Shown here piece after piece: positions 55,492 through 62,736 of a stretch of DNA of 64,000 nt (position 1 is the first letter of the stretch; the number at the start of each line of letters is the position of its first letter). The notes under the pieces were generated by a model. It saw only the letters and a list, made by a program, of their open reading frames with translations. It was not told the DNA's origin and made no database searches. Source of the DNA: Pseudoxanthomonas sp. CF125 (GTDB lineage: Bacteria; Pseudomonadota; Gammaproteobacteria; Xanthomonadales; Xanthomonadaceae); assembly GCF_900104085.1 (NCBI RefSeq), contig NZ_FNLD01000002.1:124001-188000 (forward strand). Reading direction: 5' to 3'. The translations under genes and the position numbers were made by a program.

Positions 55492-56031
55492 ATGGAACTC
55501 GCAGAGCGATCCGTCGTAGATCCTGCATTGGGCGACCGCATCGTCAAGGTCAACCATGCGGGCGAGCACGGCGCGGTCAGCATCTATATGGGCCAGATCC
55601 TGATGGCGCGAATCACGGCGCCCGCCATGGTCGATGAACTCATCGAAGTCCGTTCGCATGAGCGCCGCCATCGCGCTCTGTTCGAAGCGGAGTTGCAACG
55701 GCGAGGTCGTGCCCGTTGCCGCAGCTACTGGCTGTGCGCATGCGGCGGCTTAACGCTGGGCCTGATCACCGGCCTGCTGGGGGAAAAAGCCATTGCAGCG
55801 ACTACGGCTGCCGTAGAGAGCGTCGTGCTTCGGCATCTGACCGAGCAGCTCGCGGTGTTGCAAGGCTTGGACCCGGAAGCCATTGCCGCAATTTCCGCCA
55901 TCATCGAAGAAGAACAACAGCATCACGATCAATCGATAAGCCACGGAGCGGACGGGTTCTGGCGCCGCGTGCTGACGCCGATAGTTTCCGCGTCGACTGA
56001 GTCTGTAATCTGGTTGGGAATGCGGTTATGA
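55492..56031 (+). CDS. coq7: COQ7-family demethoxyubiquinone hydroxylase
   Basis: 179-residue di-iron monooxygenase that adds the last hydroxyl in ubiquinone synthesis. Metal ligands are visible: Glu25 (NHAGEHGAV), Glu57/His60 (HERRH), and a distal glutamate/histidine pair in IIEEEQQHHDQS. The protein is shorter than most (about 200-220), but all ligands are kept. It overlaps the next gene by 4 nt. Functionally it fits the UbiB-like gene at 12 kb. Confidence 0.9.
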   Translation: MELAERSVVDPALGDRIVKVNHAGEHGAVSIYMGQILMARITAPAMVDELIEVRSHERRHRALFEAELQRRGRARCRSYWLCACGGLTLGLITGLLGEKAIAATTAAVESVVLRHLTEQLAVLQGLDPEAIAAISAIIEEEQQHHDQSISHGADGFWRRVLTPIVSASTESVIWLGMRL

Positions 56032-56522
56032 ACCGGACCACTCTCACGGCCATTGCTGCTTTCCCGCAACAGCTCCAAGAGTTCTTTGAAGTGATTCCTA
56101 CGGATTTCAGGAGCTGGAAGCCGGATTCATGGGAAGGCATCCCCAGCGAACCCTTCAGCGCCATCGAGCAGATCTGCCATGTGCGCGATATCGAAGTGGA
56201 TGGGTACCACGAGCGCTTCCGGCGCGCGTTGCAGGAAGCCAATCCCACGCTGGAGAACGTGGACGGCGAGACGCTGGCGATGGAGCGCGGCTACGCCGCT
56301 GCCGATCCGCTCGAAGTCTTTGCCGCATTCCGCATCGCCCGCGCGAAGACGCTTGAAACCATTTCGACGTTGACGGCCGAGCAGTCCGATCGCACCGCGG
56401 TCTTCGATGGTGCGCCGATCACCGTGCGCGGACTGGTGCACATGCTGTGCAGCCACGACCAGCAGCATCTGGCCGGATTGCAGTGGCTGATGGCCAGGAT
56501 CGATGCCTCGCGGTCCCGCTGA
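56028..56522 (+). CDS. DinB-fold protein
   Basis: 164-residue four-helix-bundle protein of the DinB/YfiT superfamily. The likely metal-binding histidines are in EQICHVRDIEVDGYHERF and MLCSHDQQHLAGLQWL. Members are thiol-dependent transferases or hydrolases of unknown substrates. Translationally coupled (ATGA) to coq7, although no ubiquinone role is known. Confidence 0.88.
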   Translation: MNRTTLTAIAAFPQQLQEFFEVIPTDFRSWKPDSWEGIPSEPFSAIEQICHVRDIEVDGYHERFRRALQEANPTLENVDGETLAMERGYAAADPLEVFAAFRIARAKTLETISTLTAEQSDRTAVFDGAPITVRGLVHMLCSHDQQHLAGLQWLMARIDASRSR

Positions 56523-56531
56523 ATCCGTGCG

Positions 56532-57116
56532 ATGAACGTGATTCGCCAAAAGCAGCCGAGCAAGCTCGACTCTAAAAGACGGGAGCCGGTTGGTGGGCTG
56601 TTATTGCGCGCTGGAACCGAAGCCGACGTAGAGGTGTTGCTGGAAGTCGAACGCCGTGCCGCCGAGCTATTGCTGGGCCATGGCGCCTACGACATCTTCG
56701 CCATGCACAGCTTGTCGCCGCAGAACCTCCAGGACGGTATCGCGCAAGGAATCTTGCATGTGGCTGAACTGGAGGGACAGGCAGTAGGCTTCGCGTTGTG
56801 CGGCGAAATAGACGGCCATGCGCATCTGTTCGAAATGGACGTCATGCCGGAACACGGCCGTCGCGGCATCGGCGGCGCGCTACTTGAATCAGTCTGCACG
56901 GAGGCTTCGGTGCGCGGATTTCCCGCGATGACGCTGACCACGCTGCGCGATGTGCCGTGGAATGCGCCGTTCTATGCCGCGCGCGGTTTCGTTGAAATGT
57001 ACCCGTCGCAATGGGGACCCCAGCTGGTGGAGATCGTCGCGAGGGAACGGATGCTCGGATTTCCCATGCCGCTGCGGGTGGTGATGCAGCGCAGAGTGGG
57101 CGACGGCGCGGACTGA
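56532..57116 (+). CDS. GNAT-family N-acetyltransferase
   Basis: 194 residues with a GNAT acetyl-CoA-binding segment LFEMDVMPEHGRRGIGGALLESV (R/Q-x-x-G-x-G/A type) and a C-terminal NAPFYAARGFVEM. The first about 20 codons (MNVIRQKQPSKLDSKRREPV) lie on a copy of the GAGCAGCCGAGCAAGCTCGG repeat (56548-56577). The ancestral start may therefore have been a nearby TTG before LRAGTEADVEV. The acyl acceptor is unknown. Confidence 0.88.
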   Translation: MNVIRQKQPSKLDSKRREPVGGLLLRAGTEADVEVLLEVERRAAELLLGHGAYDIFAMHSLSPQNLQDGIAQGILHVAELEGQAVGFALCGEIDGHAHLFEMDVMPEHGRRGIGGALLESVCTEASVRGFPAMTLTTLRDVPWNAPFYAARGFVEMYPSQWGPQLVEIVARERMLGFPMPLRVVMQRRVGDGAD

Positions 57117-57143
57117 TTCAGAGTAACCCGACGAGCCACTAAA

Positions 57144-57270
57144 TGCCCCCTTTTGAAAAAGGGGGCGGGCGCCCGCAAGGCGGGTGACGGGGGATTTGCT
57201 CTTGGCGCGAAGAGCAAATCCCCCGCAAATCGCTATACGCGCTTTGCTGCCCCCTTTTTCAAAGGGGGCA
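57144..57270. repeat. multi-hairpin repeat element
   Basis: Three self-complementary units in a row: GCCCCC TTTTGAAAAA GGGGGC (57144-57166), GGGGGATTTGCTCTT with AAGAGCAAATCCCCC (57189-57224), and GCCCCCTTTTTCAAAGGGGGC (57249-57269). The outer two are inverted relative to each other. The symmetric layout suggests a small non-autonomous mobile or REP-derived element lying between convergent genes. The rest of 57117-57378 holds no gene. Confidence 0.75.
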
Positions 57271-57378
57271 CACGGCGGGCCGTCTCGCATGGTTGCGAAA
57301 ACATCGCTGCTCCTGAGTTGATGCCGGATGCCATCACTGACTGGCGACAGAGCCAGCCCTGGAACTTGGCTTCCAGCG

Positions 57379-58722
57379 CTAACCTACATCCGGCAACTGT
57401 ATCGCCACGCACAACCCACCGCCTTCGCGGTTATGCATCGACAGCCGGCCGCCATGCGCTTCCACTATCTCGCGCGTCAACGCCAGCCCCAGCCCGGTGC
57501 CGTTGCGCTTGGTCGAATAAAAAGGCACCAGCGCATTCTGCAGCACCGCCTCGTTCATGCCGCTGCCACGGTCCAGCACCTCGATACGCAGCCAGTCCGG
57601 CAGGCGGGTCAACTTCACGCTGACGGCGGCACCTTCCCCGCCCGCCTCGTGCGCGTTCTTGAGCAGATTCAACAGCGCCTGTTCCATCTGTGCCTGATCG
57701 ATGCGGCTGCTCATTCCCTCGGTGGGGCTTTCCAGCTCGAATCCGATCTGCCGTTGCAGGCCGGACAGGAAATTCGTCCAGTCCACGGTGTTCAGCAGCG
57801 GCTGCGGCAGCTTGGCGAAACGCGCATAGCCGCGGATGAACCCTTCCAGATGCCGCGCACGTTCCTCGATGGTGCCGAAAATCTCCTCCAGCCGCTCGTT
57901 GCGTCCGCGCCGGACGAGCTCCGCGCCGGAATGGGCCAATGAAGCGACAGGCGCGAGCGAGTTGTTCAACTCGTGGCTGATCACGCGGATGACCTTCTTC
58001 CAGGTCTGCACTTCCTGGCGGCGCAGTTCATTGGTCAGCAGGCGCAGCAACAGCAGTTCGTGCTTGCGGCCGTTGAGACGGAAGTGGCGGCGCGACAAGT
58101 GGTAAACCTGTTCTTCCTCGTCTTCCTCTTCGTTGCCGATAGCGAACAGGCTGTCGCCGCCGCGTTGCATGGCCTCGCGCATTTCCACCGGCGCGGCCGA
58201 CATCAGATCGTCGAAGCGCTGGCCTTCCAGTTTCCAGCCGCTGTGCAGCAGTTTGCGCGCGGCCAGGTTGGCGAACACCACGCGGCGCTCGCCATCGCCG
58301 CCGGGCGCTATCAACAGCATCGCCACGGGCGTGTTCTGCACCATCGTGTCCAGCAGCAGTTCGCGCTGCACCAGTCCTTGCCGCTGCTCGCGCAGCACAT
58401 CGCCCAGTTCCGCGTGCGAACGCACCAGGTCGCCCAGATCGTCTTTTCCTTGCCAATGGATGCCGAAGTTGTACTCGCCGTCACGATAGGTGTTGACGCT
58501 GCCGGCGAGCGCGCGGAATAGGGAATTCAATGGCGCCAGCGCGCGCCGTACCACCACTGCCGCCAGCGGCACGATCACCAGTGCGGACAGCAACGCCACC
58601 AGTTTCGCGTCGTCCAGCCATTGCAGCAGCAATAGCGGCAAGGCGATGGAGGCCGCCAACAAGGGCAGCAGCCAGAAGAACAGCCGGCCCACGACGGAGC
58701 GGCGGATGGTCAGGCCTGTCAT
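57379..58722 (-). CDS. membrane sensor histidine kinase
   Basis: 447 residues: two N-terminal helices (LFFWLLPLLAASIALPLLLL, KLVALLSALVIVPLAAVVVRRA), a HAMP-like linker, a PAS-like domain (about 130-235), an H-box VISHELNNSLAPV, N-box QALLNLLKNAHEAGG, and G1/G2 boxes DRGSGMNEAV and GTGLGLALTREI. The Asn after HE is typical of kinases that partner NtrC-type regulators. 10 nt downstream of the response regulator gene; the periplasmic part is minimal, so it may sense the membrane itself. Confidence 0.94.
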   Translation of the reverse strand: MTGLTIRRSVVGRLFFWLLPLLAASIALPLLLLQWLDDAKLVALLSALVIVPLAAVVVRRALAPLNSLFRALAGSVNTYRDGEYNFGIHWQGKDDLGDLVRSHAELGDVLREQRQGLVQRELLLDTMVQNTPVAMLLIAPGGDGERRVVFANLAARKLLHSGWKLEGQRFDDLMSAAPVEMREAMQRGGDSLFAIGNEEEDEEEQVYHLSRRHFRLNGRKHELLLLRLLTNELRRQEVQTWKKVIRVISHELNNSLAPVASLAHSGAELVRRGRNERLEEIFGTIEERARHLEGFIRGYARFAKLPQPLLNTVDWTNFLSGLQRQIGFELESPTEGMSSRIDQAQMEQALLNLLKNAHEAGGEGAAVSVKLTRLPDWLRIEVLDRGSGMNEAVLQNALVPFYSTKRNGTGLGLALTREIVEAHGGRLSMHNREGGGLCVAIQLPDVG

Positions 58723-58732
58723 CGCTGCCGGC

Positions 58733-60070
58733 TCATGGAAGCTTGATGCCGAAACGTTCCATGCGCCGGTACAGCGCCTGGCGGCTGAGCCCCAGATCGG
58801 CGGCGGCTTGGGCGATCACGCCGCCGGCGCGCGCCAGCGCGGCTTCTATCCCGGCGCGGTCCGGCTCCGTCACCGAAGCCTGTTTCACCATCGTGGCCTT
58901 GGGCAGATTGAGATCGGCCGCTTCGATGCGGTCGCCGCTGGCCAGCAGTCCGGCGCGCTGCACGACATTGCGCAGTTCGCGCACATTGCCGGGCCAGGGG
59001 TGGCGTAGCAACGCGCTGCGGGCACTGTCGCCGATCGGCTTGTCGGCAGGGCGGAAGCTCTCGGCAAGCGGCAGGATGTCGCCCGGGCGTTCGGCCAGCG
59101 GCGGCAGCGCCAGCTCGATGGCATTGAGGCGGTAGTAGAGGTCTTCGCGGAAACTGCCGTCGCGGATCAGGGCGGGCAGGTCCGCATTGGTCGCGCTGAT
59201 CACGCGCACGGTGACGTGGCGTTCGCGGTTGGAACCCAGGCGCTCGAAGCGGCCAGTCTCTAGCACGCGCAACAGCTTCATTTGGCCGGCCAGCGGCAGG
59301 TTGCCGATTTCGTCCAGGAACAGCGTGCCGCCGTCGGCCGCTTCGAATTTTCCTTCACGGGCCTTGTTGGCGCCGGTGTAGGCGCCGGCATCGGCGCCGA
59401 ACAGTTCGGCCTCGATCAATTCCGAAGGCAGCGCACCGCAATTGAGGGTCACGAACGCGCCGTTCTTCACCGACGAATTGGCCTGCACGATTTCGGCGAT
59501 CTTTTCCTTGCCGCTGCCGTTGGGCCCGGTGATCAGCACCGGCAAATCGGAACGGGCGACCTGGCAGGCCAGCGCGATCACCCGTTCGCTGGCCGGGTCG
59601 TCGAACACCACACCGCGCAGATCGTATTTCTGCGCCAGTTGCTCCTGGCGGGCCCGTTCGCGATTACGGCGCCGGTCCAGCTCGCTGCGCGCCTCGGCCA
59701 GTTCCAGCAGGTTGTTGACGGTGGCCAGCAGTTTGCGGTCGTCCCACGGCTTGGCCACATAGTCGGCTGCGCCGGCCTTGACCAGTTCCACCGCGCTGCT
59801 CAGATGCGTCCAGGCGGTCAGCAGGATCACCGGCAGGTCCGGGTGCCGTGCGCGGATCTGCGCGAACAGCGCCACGCCCTCGTCGCCCGAAGTGGTGTCC
59901 TCGGTGAAATTCATGTCCTGGATCACCAGGTCCACCGATTCGTTCTGCAGCATCGCCAGCCCCGCCTCCGGTGTCTGCGCGTGCAGGGTGGAGATATCGT
60001 GCAGCGAGAACAGCACTTCCAGCGCGGTGGCGACCGCGGGGTTGTCGTCGATGATCAGCAGGCTGGGCAT
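58733..60070 (-). CDS. sigma-54-dependent response regulator (NtrC family)
   Basis: 445 residues: receiver (phospho-acceptor Asp52 in VIQDMNF, with KPWDD), AAA+ domain with Walker A GPNGSGKE, the sigma-54 contact loop as GAYTGA (Tyr replacing the usual Phe), Walker B GGTLFLDEIG, and a Fis-type DNA-binding domain ending QAAADLGLSRQALYRRMERF. It activates sigma-54 promoters when phosphorylated by the adjacent kinase. Likely targets are the permease genes upstream, by position only. Confidence 0.94.
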   Translation of the reverse strand: MPSLLIIDDNPAVATALEVLFSLHDISTLHAQTPEAGLAMLQNESVDLVIQDMNFTEDTTSGDEGVALFAQIRARHPDLPVILLTAWTHLSSAVELVKAGAADYVAKPWDDRKLLATVNNLLELAEARSELDRRRNRERARQEQLAQKYDLRGVVFDDPASERVIALACQVARSDLPVLITGPNGSGKEKIAEIVQANSSVKNGAFVTLNCGALPSELIEAELFGADAGAYTGANKAREGKFEAADGGTLFLDEIGNLPLAGQMKLLRVLETGRFERLGSNRERHVTVRVISATNADLPALIRDGSFREDLYYRLNAIELALPPLAERPGDILPLAESFRPADKPIGDSARSALLRHPWPGNVRELRNVVQRAGLLASGDRIEAADLNLPKATMVKQASVTEPDRAGIEAALARAGGVIAQAAADLGLSRQALYRRMERFGIKLP

Positions 60071-60111
60071 GCGGGTTTCAGGGTCTCTGGGTCAAAGCGC
60101 GCATCGTAACG

Positions 60112-60624
60112 TCATTGCGCATCGGCCAGCGCATGGTGCCCGTAGCTCAGCACCCGGGTGATCTGCCACTGGCCGTCGCGCTGGCGCCAGACGATGGCGA
60201 AATCGGCGGCGCCTTCGCACTTGCCGCCGTCGAGCTGGCAGAAGCGATGCACGCCCTGGGCGAGGGCGCCGAAATCCTTGATCGGGTAGACCTTCAAGCT
60301 ACCGGGGATGAGCTGGCGGGTGAAGTGGCCGCAGACGTATTTCTTGGTATTGGCGATCATCGCATCGCGGGTCCAGGTGACGCCGCCGGTGTCGTGGTAG
60401 AACTCGACGTCTGGGGAGAAGTAGCCGGCGTGTTCTTCCAGGCGTCCGGGTTCGTTGCAGTGGTTGAAGGCGTCGAAGACGCGGGTGTCGAGTGCGGCGA
60501 TTTCGTTGGACAGAGGTGCGGGGGCCTGTCCGTCTGCGGGCGATTGTCCGGCGGCTTGCAGTGGTGCGGTATGCAGCGCAGAGGCGAGCAGCGCGAGCAA
60601 TACGGGTAGACGCAACTTGATCAT
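60112..60624 (-). CDS. exported NTF2-like (DUF4440-type) protein
   Basis: 170 residues, signal peptide ending APLQAAG. The mature domain is an NTF2-like cone: LDTRVFDAFNHC, HAGYFSPDVEFYHDTGGVTW, FAIVWRQRDGQWQITRVLSY. Cys-containing segments NHCNEPG, YVCGHF and RFCQLDGGKC could form disulfides. Function unknown. It sits between the regulator and the permease operon, on the same strand. Confidence 0.85.
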   Translation of the reverse strand: MIKLRLPVLLALLASALHTAPLQAAGQSPADGQAPAPLSNEIAALDTRVFDAFNHCNEPGRLEEHAGYFSPDVEFYHDTGGVTWTRDAMIANTKKYVCGHFTRQLIPGSLKVYPIKDFGALAQGVHRFCQLDGGKCEGAADFAIVWRQRDGQWQITRVLSYGHHALADAQ

Positions 60625-60688
60625 GAGAAATTCCTGCGAAAGATCAGAAGAACTGGACGCTAACGACGACGGGTGTTTCGGGAACTAG

Positions 60689-60852
60689 CCCTTCTCCCGC
60701 ATGCGGGAGAAGGGCTTGCCCCGTACTTGATACGGGGTGGCCGACAGGCCGGATGAGGGCGCGGCTTCGAGTCAGCTGATTCAGCGGCAGCTTGTTCGGC
60801 TTCGGCGTTCACTCATCCGCCTTCGGCACCCTCTCCCGCGAGCGGGAGAGGG
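60689..60852. repeat. inverted pair of CCCTCTCCCGCGAGCGGGAG-type repeats
   Basis: CCCTTCTCCCGCATGCGGGA (60689-60714) and CCCTCTCCCGCGAGCGGGAG (60829-60852), each self-complementary, with GGATGAGGGCG / ACTCATCCGCC as inner inverted arms. They fill the gap 60625-60907, where no gene is evident. Confidence 0.85.
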
Positions 60853-60907
60853 GCTCGCCTTCATTTTTATGGTTCAACAATCCACTCTTCTTGCGACTGG
60901 GCAATCG

Positions 60908-61276
60908 CTACCGCTTCCTGATCGCCTTGGTCTCGCGCCCATCCATGAACAACACCACCTGATCCGCCTCGCCTGCAGCGTTGACTCCGAAGCTGACCTT
61001 CGCGTCCACCGCCTGCACGCGGAACACCGTCTCCGAAATTCCCAGCAGCGGCCATGCGGCCTGGCCCGTTGCCTGCAGCATCAACCGTTCGCCTTCACGC
61101 CACACTTTCAATTCGAAACCGGGCGAGATGACGTAGGTGCCCACATACGTGTCCAGCGTGCCTTCGGACACGAACACGCCGCTGTCGGCGGGCGCGTCGG
61201 TAGTCTGCGCCGCGACCGAAAGGCAGGCCGAAAAGGCAAGCGCAAGGGACAGCGGAAGAATCAGTATTCTGTTCAT
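60908..61276 (-). CDS. small exported DUF3471-like protein
   Basis: 122 residues. Signal peptide MNRILILPLSLALAFSACLS; the Cys in AFSACLS might be a lipobox, but the +2/-1 context is weak. The mature part (TYVGTYVISPGFELKVWREG, LMLQATGQAAWPL, VSFGVNAAGEADQVVLFMDG) matches the small lipocalin-like DUF3471 domain often fused to serine hydrolases, here standing alone. It is 158 nt after the permease gene, with an inverted repeat between. Confidence 0.8.
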   Translation of the reverse strand: MNRILILPLSLALAFSACLSVAAQTTDAPADSGVFVSEGTLDTYVGTYVISPGFELKVWREGERLMLQATGQAAWPLLGISETVFRVQAVDAKVSFGVNAAGEADQVVLFMDGRETKAIRKR

Positions 61277-61343
61277 GGGCGGCTCGCTCCGGGGGAGGAA
61301 GCGACTATAAGCAGCCGACCATGAACCAGGAAAAATCCAAAAC

Positions 61344-61410
61344 TGCGGGAGGGACTTCGGTACCCGAGGCCTTGAGTCCTCGAGTGCCGGGGCCGCAGCC
61401 CCTCCCGCAA
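61344..61410. repeat. imperfect inverted repeat
   Basis: TGCGGGAGGGACTTCGGTAC and continuation pairs with the 3' part GGGGCCGCAGCCCCTCCCGC, enclosing GAGGCCTTGAGTCCTCGAGT. Lies between the permease and DUF3471 genes and could form a terminator-like or attenuating structure. Confidence 0.7.
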
Positions 61411-61434
61411 TGAACCTGGATCTATCAGACCGGG

Positions 61435-62670
61435 TCACGCACTGCGCGTGGCCACCGCCGGAGGTACCGAAGCGGCCTTGCGCGCCGGGCCGTACACCGC
61501 GATCTGACCCAGCAGCCATAGCAGCGTCGCGCCGACCGGCAGGTAGATCAGCGGCAGGCGCGGCAGTTCGTATTTGCCCATCAGCAGCTGGTTGATGGCG
61601 TAAGCGAACAGCATGCCCAGCACGATGCCGATGGTGGCCAGCAGGAAATTCTCGGTCTGGAAATAGCGCAGGATCTGGCCGCGGGTGGCGCCCAGCGCAC
61701 GGCGCACGCCGATCTGCTTGGTGCGCTGCTGTACCCAGAAGCTGGCCAGCCCGACGATGCCCAGCGCGGTCACCACCAGCAGGGCGACGATCACCACGCC
61801 CAGCATCCAGGCCATGGCGCGATCCTGGCGGTAGTACTCGTTGCGCATGGTCTCGAAGGTCTTCGCATCGTCCTCGGGAATGATGCGCGTGGGCCCGCTG
61901 CTCTCCAGGACCTTCAGCGCCGTCTTCATGATCTCGTCGCGGCGCGAAGGATCGGCAACACGCAGCAGATAGGTGTTGCCGGATTCGTAGGTCAGGTTCA
62001 CCGGGAAGATGGCCGAATATCCGTTCGCCGCAGGGCCGTCGTTGTCGTTCGGACGCACCAGGGTGTCGACGACGCCGATCACGCGGTGCGGATCGTCGCC
62101 CCACGAATAGAAACCCTTGCCGATCGGGTCCTGTCCCGGGTAGAGCTTGTCCGCCACCGCCTTGGTGATCAGGACGACCGGGATGTTGCCGTTGAAGCCG
62201 GGCCCCTGCAGCGTTTTCCATTCGATCAATTCATTCTGCTGGAATTGGCGCCCGGCGATCAGCTTCAGGCCAAGCGTATCGAACAGATCCGGACCGCCCA
62301 TGTAGGTCGACAGACTGAGATTGGAAATCTTCTGGTCTTTTCCCAGCCTTACCCCGCTGTTCCAGGACGAGCCACCGAACGGAACCTGAAGACTTGCGGA
62401 AGCGGATTTCACCCCGGGAATGCCGCGCAAAGCGGCCAGATCGGCCTTGGTAACCGCGGCGGCGTCCTCATTCCGGGAGATTCCGTTGACGCGGATGCGC
62501 ACGATCTCGCTTTCCGCAAGTCCGGTAGGGCGTTGCATGCGCTCCAGGCGATTGCCGATCAGGAACAGCGCGTTGCAGACGATGGCGCAGCTCAGCGCGA
62601 TCTCCAGCACGATCAGGGCGGCGGCGGTCTTGTGCCGCAGCAGGGTGGAAAGAATGGGGCGGATGTCCAT
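61435..62670 (-). CDS. MacB/FtsX-like ABC transporter permease
   Basis: 411 residues: N-terminal helix (LIVLEIALSCAIVCNALFLI), MacB-type periplasmic core domain (about 45-275), then three helices with the FtsX signature QIGVRRALGATRGQILRYFQ. It is 66 nt after the sister permease gene. Such pairs work with a LolD-like ATPase, not in the window, in lipoprotein or peptide export or as mechanotransmitters. Confidence 0.9.
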   Translation of the reverse strand: MDIRPILSTLLRHKTAAALIVLEIALSCAIVCNALFLIGNRLERMQRPTGLAESEIVRIRVNGISRNEDAAAVTKADLAALRGIPGVKSASASLQVPFGGSSWNSGVRLGKDQKISNLSLSTYMGGPDLFDTLGLKLIAGRQFQQNELIEWKTLQGPGFNGNIPVVLITKAVADKLYPGQDPIGKGFYSWGDDPHRVIGVVDTLVRPNDNDGPAANGYSAIFPVNLTYESGNTYLLRVADPSRRDEIMKTALKVLESSGPTRIIPEDDAKTFETMRNEYYRQDRAMAWMLGVVIVALLVVTALGIVGLASFWVQQRTKQIGVRRALGATRGQILRYFQTENFLLATIGIVLGMLFAYAINQLLMGKYELPRLPLIYLPVGATLLWLLGQIAVYGPARKAASVPPAVATRSA

Positions 62671-62736
62671 GGTGGTTCTCCGTTCTATATCGTGATTTCG
62701 ACAAGATTCATTGCGATTGGATTCATTGCGATGCGC

